From 43-108 sp001915545 (GTDB taxonomy: Bacteria > Bacteroidota > Bacteroidia > Bacteroidales > Bacteroidaceae): a stretch of 30,954 bases of DNA. Numbering within the stretch: the first letter of the stretch is position 1; each line of letters starts with the position of its first letter. The position numbers were made by a program, and so were the translations under genes. The DNA lies in NCBI GenBank assembly GCA_902491215.1, contig CABUGV010000042.1, positions 1 through 30,954 of the forward strand, read 5' to 3'. Below the pieces are notes generated by a model. It worked only from the letters and a program-made list of their open reading frames with translations. It made no database searches and was not told where the DNA came from. Positions 23,406-30,834 of this stretch are shown in pieces.

Positions 23406-23954
23406 ATGAAGAATTCAATCTTAATAATTGCGGCTTGTATTATATCTTTTGCTGTGGCAAGCTGTGGAGGAAATTCATCAAGCGATAAAGAACGCATTGC
23501 ACAACTTGAAGATAGCATCGCAAGAATACTGTCAAAACAACAAGCCAAAACTCCTTCATACGGTAGTGACTCAGAAAACAAAACTTCTAACACCTTTACC
23601 GCTACTTCAAGTTCGGAGTATGATTCTAATAGTGCATCTACTAATTTCTTGGGAACATACAAGGTAATAGATGCTACGGGACATACATTCTATATCATTC
23701 TTAATGAAGATGAAACAGCGAATGTAAAAATAGAAGGTTCTGATGTGATTCTCTACTGTTCATGGGAAGAACTTTTCATAATAAACAAAGGAATAAGAAT
23801 TGATTTCTCAGACAAGAGACCAATTATTTACTTTGATGGCGGCGTAAAAAAGTACGGCGGAATGTATCTTAAAGACGGATGGCTGTATGCTGGTAGTAGT
23901 GAGGTTGAATCAAAACATCCTCAATGGCGTTTGAAGGCTGAAAAAGTAAAATAG
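23406..23954 (+). CDS. Small lipoprotein of unknown function (mobile-region cargo)
   Basis: A 182-residue predicted lipoprotein: MKNSILIIAACIISFAVAS then lipid Cys20. A short coiled-coil-like segment (KERIAQLEDSIARILSKQQ, about 28-46) and a Ser/Thr-rich linker precede a compact beta-rich C-terminal domain (about 80-182: LGTYKVIDATGHTFYIILNEDETANVKI...). The ATG at 23406 is preferred over an in-frame TTG at 23397. It lies alone on the plus strand between structured element A and a bidirectional terminator, so it appears to be transcribed from the structured leader region. No family is recognised. Confidence 0.7.
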   Translation: MKNSILIIAACIISFAVASCGGNSSSDKERIAQLEDSIARILSKQQAKTPSYGSDSENKTSNTFTATSSSEYDSNSASTNFLGTYKVIDATGHTFYIILNEDETANVKIEGSDVILYCSWEELFIINKGIRIDFSDKRPIIYFDGGVKKYGGMYLKDGWLYAGSSEVESKHPQWRLKAEKVK

Positions 23955-23971
23955 AATTTCCTAAGACATGG

Positions 23972-24008
23972 AAATAATGGCTAAAAGCTGTGATTTTAGC
24001 CATTATTT
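23972..24008. terminator. Bidirectional terminator between lipoprotein and serine recombinase
   Basis: A 15-bp perfect stem (23972-23986 with 23994-24008), seven-base loop and flanking A and T tracts, centred between the convergent genes. Confidence 0.9.
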
Positions 24009-24009
24009 T

Positions 24010-24642
24010 TTATAAGTCAAATTCGGTTTTAAGTCTCTGAACGGTTGAAACGGAAACATCGCATAATTTAGCGACCTTACGAATACTAGTACCTTTTTTT
24101 AATTCTCGTAATACTTGTTTGTATTCTTCTTGCTTTTGTTCCTTTGTTTTTACGCTACCTTCCTTTCTTCCAAGTTTTCCACCTTCTGCGATATACTTTG
24201 CCCTACCACTATTCAAACGAAATTTGATATTTTCACGTTCCATTTCTGCGCAAGTACCAAGCACTGAAATAAAGATATTAAGAAATGGATTTTTTGTTCC
24301 ATCTGATTGAAATATATTCAGATTCTCTTTCTGAAAATAAATGTTAAGGTTATTATCCTTGCACAGCTTTACATTTGCCAGCACTTCATCTACATTTCTA
24401 CCCAAGCGACTTAATTCACTTATAAGCAAAGAATCTATTTTGTTGGATATGCAGTAATCCAAACACTCGCAAAGGATTGGTCGTTCTTCGTTTTTCTTTG
24501 CACCTGAAATATGTTCTTCGTACACTTTAACGACTTCCATATCATTACTGGATGCGTATGTCTTCAAGTCAATAACTTGTCTGTCTGTTGACTGCCTGTC
24601 ATTGGTACTGCTTACACGAGCGTATATAACTGCTTTCTTCAT
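24010..24642 (-). CDS. Serine recombinase (resolvase/invertase family)
   Basis: A 210-residue small serine recombinase. Its N-terminal catalytic domain starts MKKAVIYARVSS (nucleophile Ser11) and contains DSLLISELSRLGRNVDEVLANVKLC and NIFISVLGTCAEMERENIKFRLNSGRAKYIAEGGKLGR, the dimer helix and arm. A C-terminal helix-turn-helix (about 165-208, LRELKKGTSIRKVAKLCDVSVSTVQRLK) follows. It could resolve multimers of the circular form, invert a segment or help integration. GAATACA repeats upstream of its start (24738-24807) may be its sites. The ATG at 24642 aligns with the family start; an upstream in-frame start at 24678 adds 12 residues. Confidence 0.9.
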   Translation of the reverse strand: MKKAVIYARVSSTNDRQSTDRQVIDLKTYASSNDMEVVKVYEEHISGAKKNEERPILCECLDYCISNKIDSLLISELSRLGRNVDEVLANVKLCKDNNLNIYFQKENLNIFQSDGTKNPFLNIFISVLGTCAEMERENIKFRLNSGRAKYIAEGGKLGRKEGSVKTKEQKQEEYKQVLRELKKGTSIRKVAKLCDVSVSTVQRLKTEFDL

Positions 24643-25033
24643 GACTTTTATTCTTTTTAGTCCAACTAATTCCTTCATTTACTGATGCAAAGATAAGCAT
24701 TTCTTTTGGTGTATGCAAGAAAATCAAAGATAAAATAGAATACAATAATTAAATGTATTCTTATGGTGTAATAGATTTGTTTGAATACAGTTTGCTTCAG
24801 AATACAGATGCGTAAATTACGCAATATATCACATCAATGCGCAAATTACGCATTAAACGCTCAAACTTTAAGCTGCATTATATCTCAATCAATAGGCGAT
24901 TTATCCTATTCCTTAAAAAACTTCGATTTTGATTTTGTTTTTTAGCTAAAAAGTTGTACTCTTTCAACATAAAAGATATTTATAGTTAGAATGGGTTGAA
25001 AAGTTAGTAATAATAAGCTATATATAAATTTAG
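24643..25033. other. Non-coding interval with operator/iteron-like repeats between recombinase and rep genes
   Basis: No gene seen. GAATACA occurs at 24738, 24783 and 24800, with an inverted copy TGTATTC at 24754-24760. Two palindromes, TGCGTAA-A-TTACGCA (24809-24823) and TGCGCAA-A-TTACGCA (24838-24852), lie 29 bases apart. These could be recombinase sites, Rep-binding iterons or repressor operators controlling the divergent transcripts. Confidence 0.55.
24809..24852. repeat. Two near-identical 15-bp palindromes, candidate iterons or operators
   Basis: TGCGTAAATTACGCA is a perfect 7-bp-arm palindrome around a central A. The second copy at 24838 differs by one base. The spacing of 29 bases is close to three helical turns, so bound proteins would lie on nearly the same face. 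Confidence 0.6.
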
Positions 25034-25210
25034 ATGAGAAAAGAAAGAAAATTAAAACAGGAGACTCGCAAAAAGATAAGCGAGGCCATGAGAGGCAGAA
25101 AGCAAACAGTCTCAACAAGGCTTAAAATAAGCGAGGCTATGAAGAAGTATTGGGAAAGAATTCCTTATGAAGAAAATAATAATTTAGAAAATAAAGAAGA
25201 AAATGTTTGA
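25034..25210 (+). CDS. 58-residue NUMOD3-repeat basic protein, overlapping rep
   Basis: A very basic mini-protein with two copies of a NUMOD3-like module (RKKISEAMRGRK and RLKISEAMKKYW). NUMOD3 is a small DNA-binding motif usually found attached to homing endonucleases; here nothing else is attached. Its stop overlaps the rep start in ATGTTTGA (8-base overlap), strongly suggesting translational coupling with the replication protein. A DNA-binding accessory or copy-control role is inference. A second stand-alone NUMOD3 protein lies just beyond rep on the opposite strand. Confidence 0.7.
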   Translation: MRKERKLKQETRKKISEAMRGRKQTVSTRLKISEAMKKYWERIPYEENNNLENKEENV

Positions 25211-26051
25211 AACAAAATTTGATGTCAGCATTGATAAGTTAGAAATAACTTATACGTGGAATGAAGAAACACGTGCCTACATTGAAAGTCTTGATTACTT
25301 GCAATGTGGGGAATATGGAGAAATCTCAATAAAGAGAATCGAAAACAGAAACTACCATCACCAATTTGTCGTACTTGGGCCTGGCGATGATGGGGATGAT
25401 ACAGTAATTTGTGATTTGTTCTTTGGTAGTCCTAACCCTATGCGTCCTTATGTGTATCTGTCTGTTCGCAATCCAATACTCTATAAAGATTATATGCTGG
25501 GAGGTATCTCGTATATTGAGCAAGCCCTACATTTGGAGTTTTTCAGAATTTCAAAGCTACATCTTGCATTTGATAGCAATGTGAATATAATAAACAGATT
25601 CTATAAGCTGCTGAAAAATGAGGATGTGGATTTTGTCATAAACGATAAGAAAATAAAGTCGATGGATGAGAAAATACATTCCCTGATCCATGTTTCAGTT
25701 GGCACGAGAAAGAATCGTTATCAAGACAAATCTTTCTACGTTAAAAACAACGATGATAGTTTGGTGTTGAGCGCATATAATAAGGCTTTGGAACTGACAG
25801 AGAATAGTGCTAAGGATTATATCGCCTTAAAGGTTGGCTTTGATAAAAGGATATATCGCTTTGAAGTGCGACTGAATTGCTACAAGGTTATTCGTGAGAC
25901 TTTACAGGCTGCCAATATCAAAGATGAGGAACTTTATTGCAGCTTGGTGGATAGCAATACTTTGATGAAGCTGTTTTGGGTTTCTCTAAATCGTTTGATA
26001 CGCATCCAAAAGAGTCGCAAATCTTACAACTTGCTTGAAGCCCTTATTTAG
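25203..26051 (+). CDS. Replication initiation protein, PF02486 (Rep_trans)-like
   Basis: A 282-residue protein with the layout of rolling-circle initiators of plasmids, integrative elements and filamentous phages. The N-terminus FDVSIDKLEITYTW is followed by ISKLHLAFDSNVNIINRFYKLL (Asp124 in the family's 'DxAfD' position), SLVLSAYNKALELTENSAKDYI (candidate catalytic Tyr192) and IYRFEVRLNCYKVIRE. Such proteins nick at a double-strand origin and start strand displacement. Family assignment is by pattern, so the catalytic tyrosine is provisional. It is coupled to the upstream NUMOD3 mini-gene; no relaxase or mobilisation gene is seen. Confidence 0.7.
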   Translation: MFETKFDVSIDKLEITYTWNEETRAYIESLDYLQCGEYGEISIKRIENRNYHHQFVVLGPGDDGDDTVICDLFFGSPNPMRPYVYLSVRNPILYKDYMLGGISYIEQALHLEFFRISKLHLAFDSNVNIINRFYKLLKNEDVDFVINDKKIKSMDEKIHSLIHVSVGTRKNRYQDKSFYVKNNDDSLVLSAYNKALELTENSAKDYIALKVGFDKRIYRFEVRLNCYKVIRETLQAANIKDEELYCSLVDSNTLMKLFWVSLNRLIRIQKSRKSYNLLEALI

Positions 26052-26069
26052 AATTATTTAGGCTATGTT

Positions 26070-26273
26070 TTATGTATGTGAAGGTGTATTGGTGGGCTGT
26101 TGGTTAATAGGTGCACTAATACACTTTCTTCGCATAGATTGGCTGATTCTTTTCTTGTGTTCTTCTGACAACTTACGTCCTTTTAAGGCCTGACTTATAC
26201 GTTTTTTTATTGAGGCAGATTTTCTTCGACCTTTCAACGAATAAGAGATTTTTTTCTTGATAATATCATTCAT
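26070..26273 (-). CDS. 67-residue NUMOD3-repeat basic protein
   Basis: A small basic protein made of three consecutive NUMOD3-like modules: KKKISYSLKGRRKS, KKRISQALKGRKLSEEHK and KRISQSMRRK. A short polar tail ends the protein. No endonuclease domain is attached. It is convergent with rep, whose stop lies 18 bases away. Because it resembles the mini-protein upstream of rep, the two may have arisen by duplication and may bind the element's DNA. The ATG at 26273 is the only reasonable start. Confidence 0.6.
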   Translation of the reverse strand: MNDIIKKKISYSLKGRRKSASIKKRISQALKGRKLSEEHKKRISQSMRRKCISAPINQQPTNTPSHT

Positions 26274-26447
26274 TTATAATTAGGGATATGGATTTTTTAT
26301 TTTTATGCTTGTGATACAAACATAAATAGTAGTAGATAGGTTAAATTTGAAATTTTATATTTGAAAAATAATTATAGATAAGCAAGGGATTACACTATAG
26401 AAGTAGGTTAGTTGTATCTGTACTCTGAAAGGGTGGATACGGTGGTT

Positions 26448-26478
26448 AGCCTCAACTATTTATGTAAAGGATGAGGCT
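26448..26478 (+). terminator. Weak hairpin downstream of the integrase gene
   Basis: AGCCTCA (26448-26454) pairs with TGAGGCT (26472-26478) across a 17-base loop, followed by TTATTT. The tail orientation suits plus-strand transcription, so its role for the minus-strand integrase is uncertain. Confidence 0.3.
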
Positions 26479-26521
26479 TTATTTGGCACTGGAAGTGATT
26501 TGTAATTGCGACCCTGAATGA

Positions 26522-28210
26522 TTAGGGCTTTTGGTGGTTGTCAAATATATCTATTTGGTCAGCTTCGTCTGCTAAACCTGCAATTTCATTTTGTTCTGCT
26601 TGAATTTCAAGAAACGTATCATAGTCAATTCCTGCTTTAAAGGCTTTTTCCATGTCTGTAAGTCTGCTGCTTAGGGCTTCTTCTTCGTGCTTTTCTATTG
26701 CCAACATCTGTTTTAGAGTTTGGATATTATTAGCCTGTTTCTCTGTTGTTTCTTCAAGCTCTTTCTTTGCAAGAATGTCAGCTTTCATAACTTCATAATT
26801 GAAATTACTATTTGCAGAATGTTCTTCTTTCCCTTGTAAAGAATTAGAATTTCCTCTTAACTGAAATAGCGCACTCCCCCTTATATTTCTAATTGACTCT
26901 ACAAGTTTCTTTCCCTTGTCATTTACTGTTTCGTGCAGATAAACATCGTTTATCATTTTTACATCTGTGTGGGCTGTTGCGATAATAACATTATCCTTTG
27001 GCACACCTAATTTGCACATTAAAGTAATGAATGTATGCCTCGCTATGTGCGTATGTATTAACTTGTATAGCTTCTCTTTCTTCTGAATTATATTTTTACC
27101 CCTTTGCTCCACATAATTTATTTCGCTATCTAACTTTGCCTTTTTACAGATTCTCTTAATAGACTGGTTCAATTTATCTTCTGCCCTATCAATTACTTTC
27201 TCATCATCTGATAAGATGTTGTAAAATTTAAGTCCTTTATTACGATATTTCAAGATGATTTCCATAGCAATAGGAAACAGATAAAGTACAGCCTCTTCTC
27301 CTGTTTTCTGTACGTTGAATGAGATGACCTCATCGCCACTTTCCAATGAATTTACTACATATTCGCCTTTAAAGATCTTAGGCATATCACTTATGCGTTG
27401 TCCTAAAAGAGATTGGCACAGAAACAAATCCCTAGCTTCTTCGTCCTCTTGCGATAAGTCTGTCAGATGATAGATATTTAACAACTGGGCTTCTGTAAGG
27501 GGTACTTGTTTGCTTTTCTTCTGTTCCTTGCTACGCATATCTTTGATGCGTTCATAACCTGTCAAATTGATATTCGCTTTTATTTCCCTATCTTTATTGG
27601 CCTTATGTATTAAGGTTATTAACGCACCCTCATAGTTGCCTATGGTTTTGACACCCAATTTTTTCTCACATAAAAATTCTTGATAAGCTGTCAGCAAATC
27701 TGTGTTAAGCCTAGCTAAGTCATCTTCTAATTTTTTCTCGTTGAGGAATTTCTTAAATGAGCTTATGGCGTGTATATAAAGGCTCTGACTTTTACCTTCA
27801 ATATATTTGTCTATCATTTGGCTTAATATAATCGTTGCTATTTGCTTCACTTGTTTTACCATATTACGTGAGTTTGGGTTTATAACAAACTTTATTTCTT
27901 GAAATATATTGCTGATAGAATCAACATTTTCACAAAGGTAGCCTTTTTTCTCTTCAACTTTGGCGAGAATGCCCACTAATTTACGATTGATAATAGCATT
28001 GTTGCGATTGTCAAGTTGTGTTAGTCCATTACTAATGGTTGCAATCTGCTTTACTCTGTTCCATTGTGAAGGATAGACTTTTAATCCTGTGCTTATTTTA
28101 TACTGCTTCCCATCAAAACAGAAAACAGCATAAATAAGAGTAGGCTTATTCTGTTTGCGCTGTCTCAAATTGAATCTTAAAGTAAAATCTAAAAAGACTT
28201 GCTTATCCAT
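26522..28210 (-). CDS. Tyrosine site-specific integrase with long C-terminal extension
   Basis: A 562-residue tyrosine recombinase of the Bacteroidota mobile-element type. The N-terminal arm-binding part (about 1-110: LRFNLRQRKQNKPTLIYAVFCFDGKQYKISTGLKV) is followed by a SAM-like core-binding domain (about 125-225). The catalytic domain has Arg272 (LLGQRISDM), Lys302, His388/Arg391 (HTHIARHTF), His414 (ATAHTDVKMIN) and nucleophile Tyr424 (NDVYLH), a complete set. Residues about 470-550 form a Glu/Lys-rich coiled-coil extension, unusual for the family. It probably catalyses excision and integration using the 14-bp repeat 127 bases upstream of its start. Confidence 0.92.
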   Translation of the reverse strand: MDKQVFLDFTLRFNLRQRKQNKPTLIYAVFCFDGKQYKISTGLKVYPSQWNRVKQIATISNGLTQLDNRNNAIINRKLVGILAKVEEKKGYLCENVDSISNIFQEIKFVINPNSRNMVKQVKQIATIILSQMIDKYIEGKSQSLYIHAISSFKKFLNEKKLEDDLARLNTDLLTAYQEFLCEKKLGVKTIGNYEGALITLIHKANKDREIKANINLTGYERIKDMRSKEQKKSKQVPLTEAQLLNIYHLTDLSQEDEEARDLFLCQSLLGQRISDMPKIFKGEYVVNSLESGDEVISFNVQKTGEEAVLYLFPIAMEIILKYRNKGLKFYNILSDDEKVIDRAEDKLNQSIKRICKKAKLDSEINYVEQRGKNIIQKKEKLYKLIHTHIARHTFITLMCKLGVPKDNVIIATAHTDVKMINDVYLHETVNDKGKKLVESIRNIRGSALFQLRGNSNSLQGKEEHSANSNFNYEVMKADILAKKELEETTEKQANNIQTLKQMLAIEKHEEEALSSRLTDMEKAFKAGIDYDTFLEIQAEQNEIAGLADEADQIDIFDNHQKP

Positions 28211-28301
28211 ATTTACGCACCAATGTTATTACTTTTTGTTCTTACATTTGGTTCTTAAATGGATAAAAGCACAAGCCTCAACCCCTAAATAAGCATCGTA
28301 A

Positions 28302-28318
28302 AACGCACAAATAAGTAT
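28302..28318 (+). repeat. Candidate integrase arm-type repeat, right
   Basis: AACGCACAAATAAGTAT, near-copy of 23022-23040, adjacent to the integrase start and 19 bases inside the right 14-bp repeat. Confidence 0.45.
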
Positions 28319-28336
28319 CAAAAAAGCCTTATTTTA

Positions 28337-28350
28337 GCGTTATGCTTATC
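28337..28350 (+). repeat. Right copy of 14-bp direct repeat (candidate attR core)
   Basis: AGCGTTATGCTTAT identical to 22938-22951, lying between the integrase gene and structured element B. Confidence 0.55.
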
Positions 28351-28354
28351 TTGT

Positions 28355-28470
28355 ACTTGAAAACGTAGGAAATTTTCAATTAGATGCAAGGATAGCATAG
28401 TGGTTCTCACGCGTAAGCGTGAGCTGCTATTGTTACATCTGCATCTATGGTTTCCTACGACCTTCAAGTA
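28355..28470 (+). other. Structured element B: 116-nt, five-stem imperfect hairpin
   Basis: Nested pairings are TACTTGAA/TTCAAGTA (28355-28362 with 28463-28470), CGTAGGAAA/TTTCCTACG (28365-28373 with 28451-28459), AGATGCA/TGCATCT (28382-28388 with 28440-28446), ATAGCA/TGCTAT (28392-28397 with 28425-28430) and CTCACGC/GCGTGAG (28406-28412 with 28417-28423). The order and sizes match element A while the stem sequences differ. Shared unpaired bases are ATGG before and ACC after the second right-hand arm. The apical AGCGTG is shared. It ends 57 bases before the protease gene. Confidence 0.8.
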
Positions 28471-28527
28471 AGAGTGTGGCATACAGTTCACGCTTTTCGT
28501 TGGATAATATGTGAAACTTATAAATAA

Positions 28528-29709
28528 ATGGAACAGATTAAGAGACTTGTATCTATTTTTGTGTTGATACTAGTGTCATCAGTACAAGAATTATCTGCAC
28601 AGATATCTCCTACTAATGTGCAAGAATTGATGTCATATTTTGAAAGCCATATTCAAAGCCTTGATCCAATAGAAGGTGTATATGATGTAAACATTGAGCA
28701 GTGGGGCGAAAATGCTTACCAAGAGTTTCCATCAGAAACAACAAACCTAACAATGTTGGTATACAAAAATGAGAATGGAGAATTTAAGGTTTTTAAAAAT
28801 GACCAAGTAACAATAAAAAAGATAGGAAAAACACCCGTATATAACTATAATCTATTCTGGAAAGGAAGTAATGTTACAGATTCGAAACGTTTTGTTCTAG
28901 AAGAAAGTACTTTTTTTGATATCAAATACTCTATCCCAGATAGACAACTACGCTATGATATGGGACGTAATTATCAAGCAGGTTTTAAAGTACATTTTAA
29001 ATGTTCATTTATAAAAACTTACCCTACTGTTGATATGCATGTAAATGACATTGAAGATGAAAATGTTAGAAATCCTCAAGAGTGGTCTGGAACTGGATTT
29101 GCTTTAAACAATGGATATGTTGCAACGAACTATCATGTAATTGAAAATGCAAAATCAATATCCATTAAAGGAATAAAAGGAGACTTCACTGCTAAATATA
29201 ATGCGACCATTATTGCTACTGATAAATACAATGACCTTGCATTATTACAGATTTCTGACAATGATTTTAAAGGTTTTGGTTCAATTCCCTATAATGTTAA
29301 AACATCTGTTTCTGATGTTGGCGAGGATGTCTTTGTTTTAGGTTATCCTTTGACTAGTACAATGGGAGATGAAATTAAATTAACAACAGGCGTCATAAGC
29401 TCAAAAACAGGATTTCAAGGTGATGTCTCCTTATATCAGATTTCAGCTCCTATTCAACCAGGCAATAGCGGTGGTCCTTTGTTTGACAACAAAGGAAATC
29501 TTATTGGTATTGTGAACGCCAAGCACAAGGATGCAGAAAATGTAGGATATGCAATTAAAACGTCATATTTAAAAAATCTAATTGAAAGTTCTATTTCTAC
29601 TTCAATATTGCCAAATAATAATCGAATAGATAGACAAGCATTGACAGAAAAAGTAAAGAGTTTGAAAGATTTTGTATTTTTTATCGAGTGTTCATCTAAA
29701 AGTAAATAA
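28528..29709 (+). CDS. Secreted HtrA/trypsin-like serine protease
   Basis: A 393-residue exported S1C-type protease with a signal peptide ending near LSAQ (residue 25). An unassigned N-terminal domain (about 26-175) precedes the chymotrypsin fold. The triad is His203 (VATNYHVIENA), Asp236 (KYNDLALLQI) and Ser314 (IQPGNSGGPLFD); all are intact. No PDZ domain follows, unlike DegP. It is six bases ahead of an unknown 372-residue gene on the same strand. Element B lies directly upstream. A protease-plus-partner cargo on a mobile element could be for envelope quality control, competition or defence; none is shown. Confidence 0.88.
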   Translation: MEQIKRLVSIFVLILVSSVQELSAQISPTNVQELMSYFESHIQSLDPIEGVYDVNIEQWGENAYQEFPSETTNLTMLVYKNENGEFKVFKNDQVTIKKIGKTPVYNYNLFWKGSNVTDSKRFVLEESTFFDIKYSIPDRQLRYDMGRNYQAGFKVHFKCSFIKTYPTVDMHVNDIEDENVRNPQEWSGTGFALNNGYVATNYHVIENAKSISIKGIKGDFTAKYNATIIATDKYNDLALLQISDNDFKGFGSIPYNVKTSVSDVGEDVFVLGYPLTSTMGDEIKLTTGVISSKTGFQGDVSLYQISAPIQPGNSGGPLFDNKGNLIGIVNAKHKDAENVGYAIKTSYLKNLIESSISTSILPNNNRIDRQALTEKVKSLKDFVFFIECSSKSK

Positions 29710-29715
29710 TCAAGA

Positions 29716-30834
29716 ATGGCTGTATTGTTTGACCTATTTAGTTATCGGGTAAACGAAACTTCCGATGGCCTATATTATGATCGTTGGTATGGGCGTAAAT
29801 TTCCTGAAATTTCTATGCCTGAAAAATTATATTTTTTGAATCGAATCATTTCTGCACTTTTAACGCATGATAAACTGTTCATTAGAACAGACTCAATAGA
29901 AGAAATGATTGAGTGTATAGGATTTGATGCGTTTAGAATGCTTTATAATAGAGGCGAATTGGAAATTTTAGATAATTGGTGGGTACCTGCTTTTATGTAT
30001 GGTGGAGATACTGTTTTCTATATGAATATGCATGAGAAGCAATATCAAGATAAGATATGTTCTCGTCTATTAGAACGCAAAGGATCAGAGGAATCACGTT
30101 TTATGAATTCAATTTTAAAGAATGTGCGTAATACATCTGATTCCGATACATATGACTTTTGGGACAACACGTCACAGGAAAATATGTATGAAGATTTTTC
30201 TTTCAATGATAGAATTCGTGCTCTTTTGAATATTCAATCTGAAACCATCATGTCGATTTCAAATGAATATGATACTTGGTCGGCAGTAAGACTTTGTTTA
30301 TTTGAACGAAGTATAGAATGGTCTAAACAGCTTAAAACAGATGAAATTTTGCTTGAAGACGAAGCAAAAAGATACTTATTATACAAAAGTGACATCCATT
30401 CAGATAGTATTATCCAATATTTCAAACAGGTTATTTTTGCAAAAGGAATACCCAACTTATCGATTTTATATTATAATGATGTGATTTCAATGAAAGATAT
30501 AATCAGGGTTAGAGATAAGGTCGCTTTTGGCAAATTTATGTCTTGGCTTAAAAATCACAATTATAGTGTAAAGGAATTGGAATTAGCTTTGTTAGATGGA
30601 CGATCAAACAATAATCAGATAGAGAAATGGTTTAGATGGGCTGTTGTTAATAGTGCCTCGTTATTTTTATCCCCAGGAATTGTACCGGCACTTTCCTGTA
30701 TAGGGCTGAGTTTTATTGAGCAACTTCTACCTCAATTCAATGGACAAAAAATACCCAATTTGTATTTTGATGGCATCTTGTCGAAACAATTCAATGCTAG
30801 TAGAATGAATAGGAAATTGCAATCTAAGTTTTAG
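29716..30834 (+). CDS. Unknown protein encoded with the protease
   Basis: A 372-residue protein with no family I recognise and no signal peptide. The N-terminal third is rich in aromatic residues (LFDLFSYRVNETSDGLYYDRWYGRKFPE, DNWWVPAFMYGGDTVFYMNMHE). The middle is helical. A hydrophobic stretch (about 310-340, AVVNSASLFLSPGIVPALSCIGLSFIEQLL) could enter a membrane. It starts six bases after the protease stop, so the two are co-transcribed. The AT-rich composition matches the rest of the mobile region. No catalytic motif was found. Confidence 0.75.
   Translation: MAVLFDLFSYRVNETSDGLYYDRWYGRKFPEISMPEKLYFLNRIISALLTHDKLFIRTDSIEEMIECIGFDAFRMLYNRGELEILDNWWVPAFMYGGDTVFYMNMHEKQYQDKICSRLLERKGSEESRFMNSILKNVRNTSDSDTYDFWDNTSQENMYEDFSFNDRIRALLNIQSETIMSISNEYDTWSAVRLCLFERSIEWSKQLKTDEILLEDEAKRYLLYKSDIHSDSIIQYFKQVIFAKGIPNLSILYYNDVISMKDIIRVRDKVAFGKFMSWLKNHNYSVKELELALLDGRSNNNQIEKWFRWAVVNSASLFLSPGIVPALSCIGLSFIEQLLPQFNGQKIPNLYFDGILSKQFNASRMNRKLQSKF

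Larger units (their letters stand above)
22938..28350. mobile_element. Candidate 5.4-kb integrative element bounded by a 14-bp direct repeat
   Basis: AGCGTTATGCTTAT occurs at both ends in the same orientation. Inside are a small lipoprotein, serine recombinase, Rep-like protein, two NUMOD3 mini-proteins and a tyrosine integrase whose start lies 127 bases from the right repeat, the usual place beside an attachment site. The whole block is more AT-rich than the upstream chromosome. The exact unit is uncertain, since related repeats (AGCGTTAGCTT at 23172) allow a slightly different left boundary and the AT-rich region continues to the window end. Confidence 0.55.
28211..28354. other. Integrase upstream region with att-like and arm-like repeats
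   Basis: This non-coding interval holds AAATAAGCAT (28287-28296), AACGCACAAATAAGTAT (28302-28318) and AGCGTTATGCTTAT (28337-28350). AACGC (28302-28306) can pair with GCGTT (28338-28342), and AAATAAG (28309-28315) with CTTATTT (28329-28335), forming a compact hairpin. Confidence 0.55.

Noticed and set aside
23194..28470. True integron attC sites
   Set aside because: The RYYYAAC/GTTRRRY core boxes are not in the expected positions and the integrase is not IntI-like. The attC idea is kept only as an analogy.
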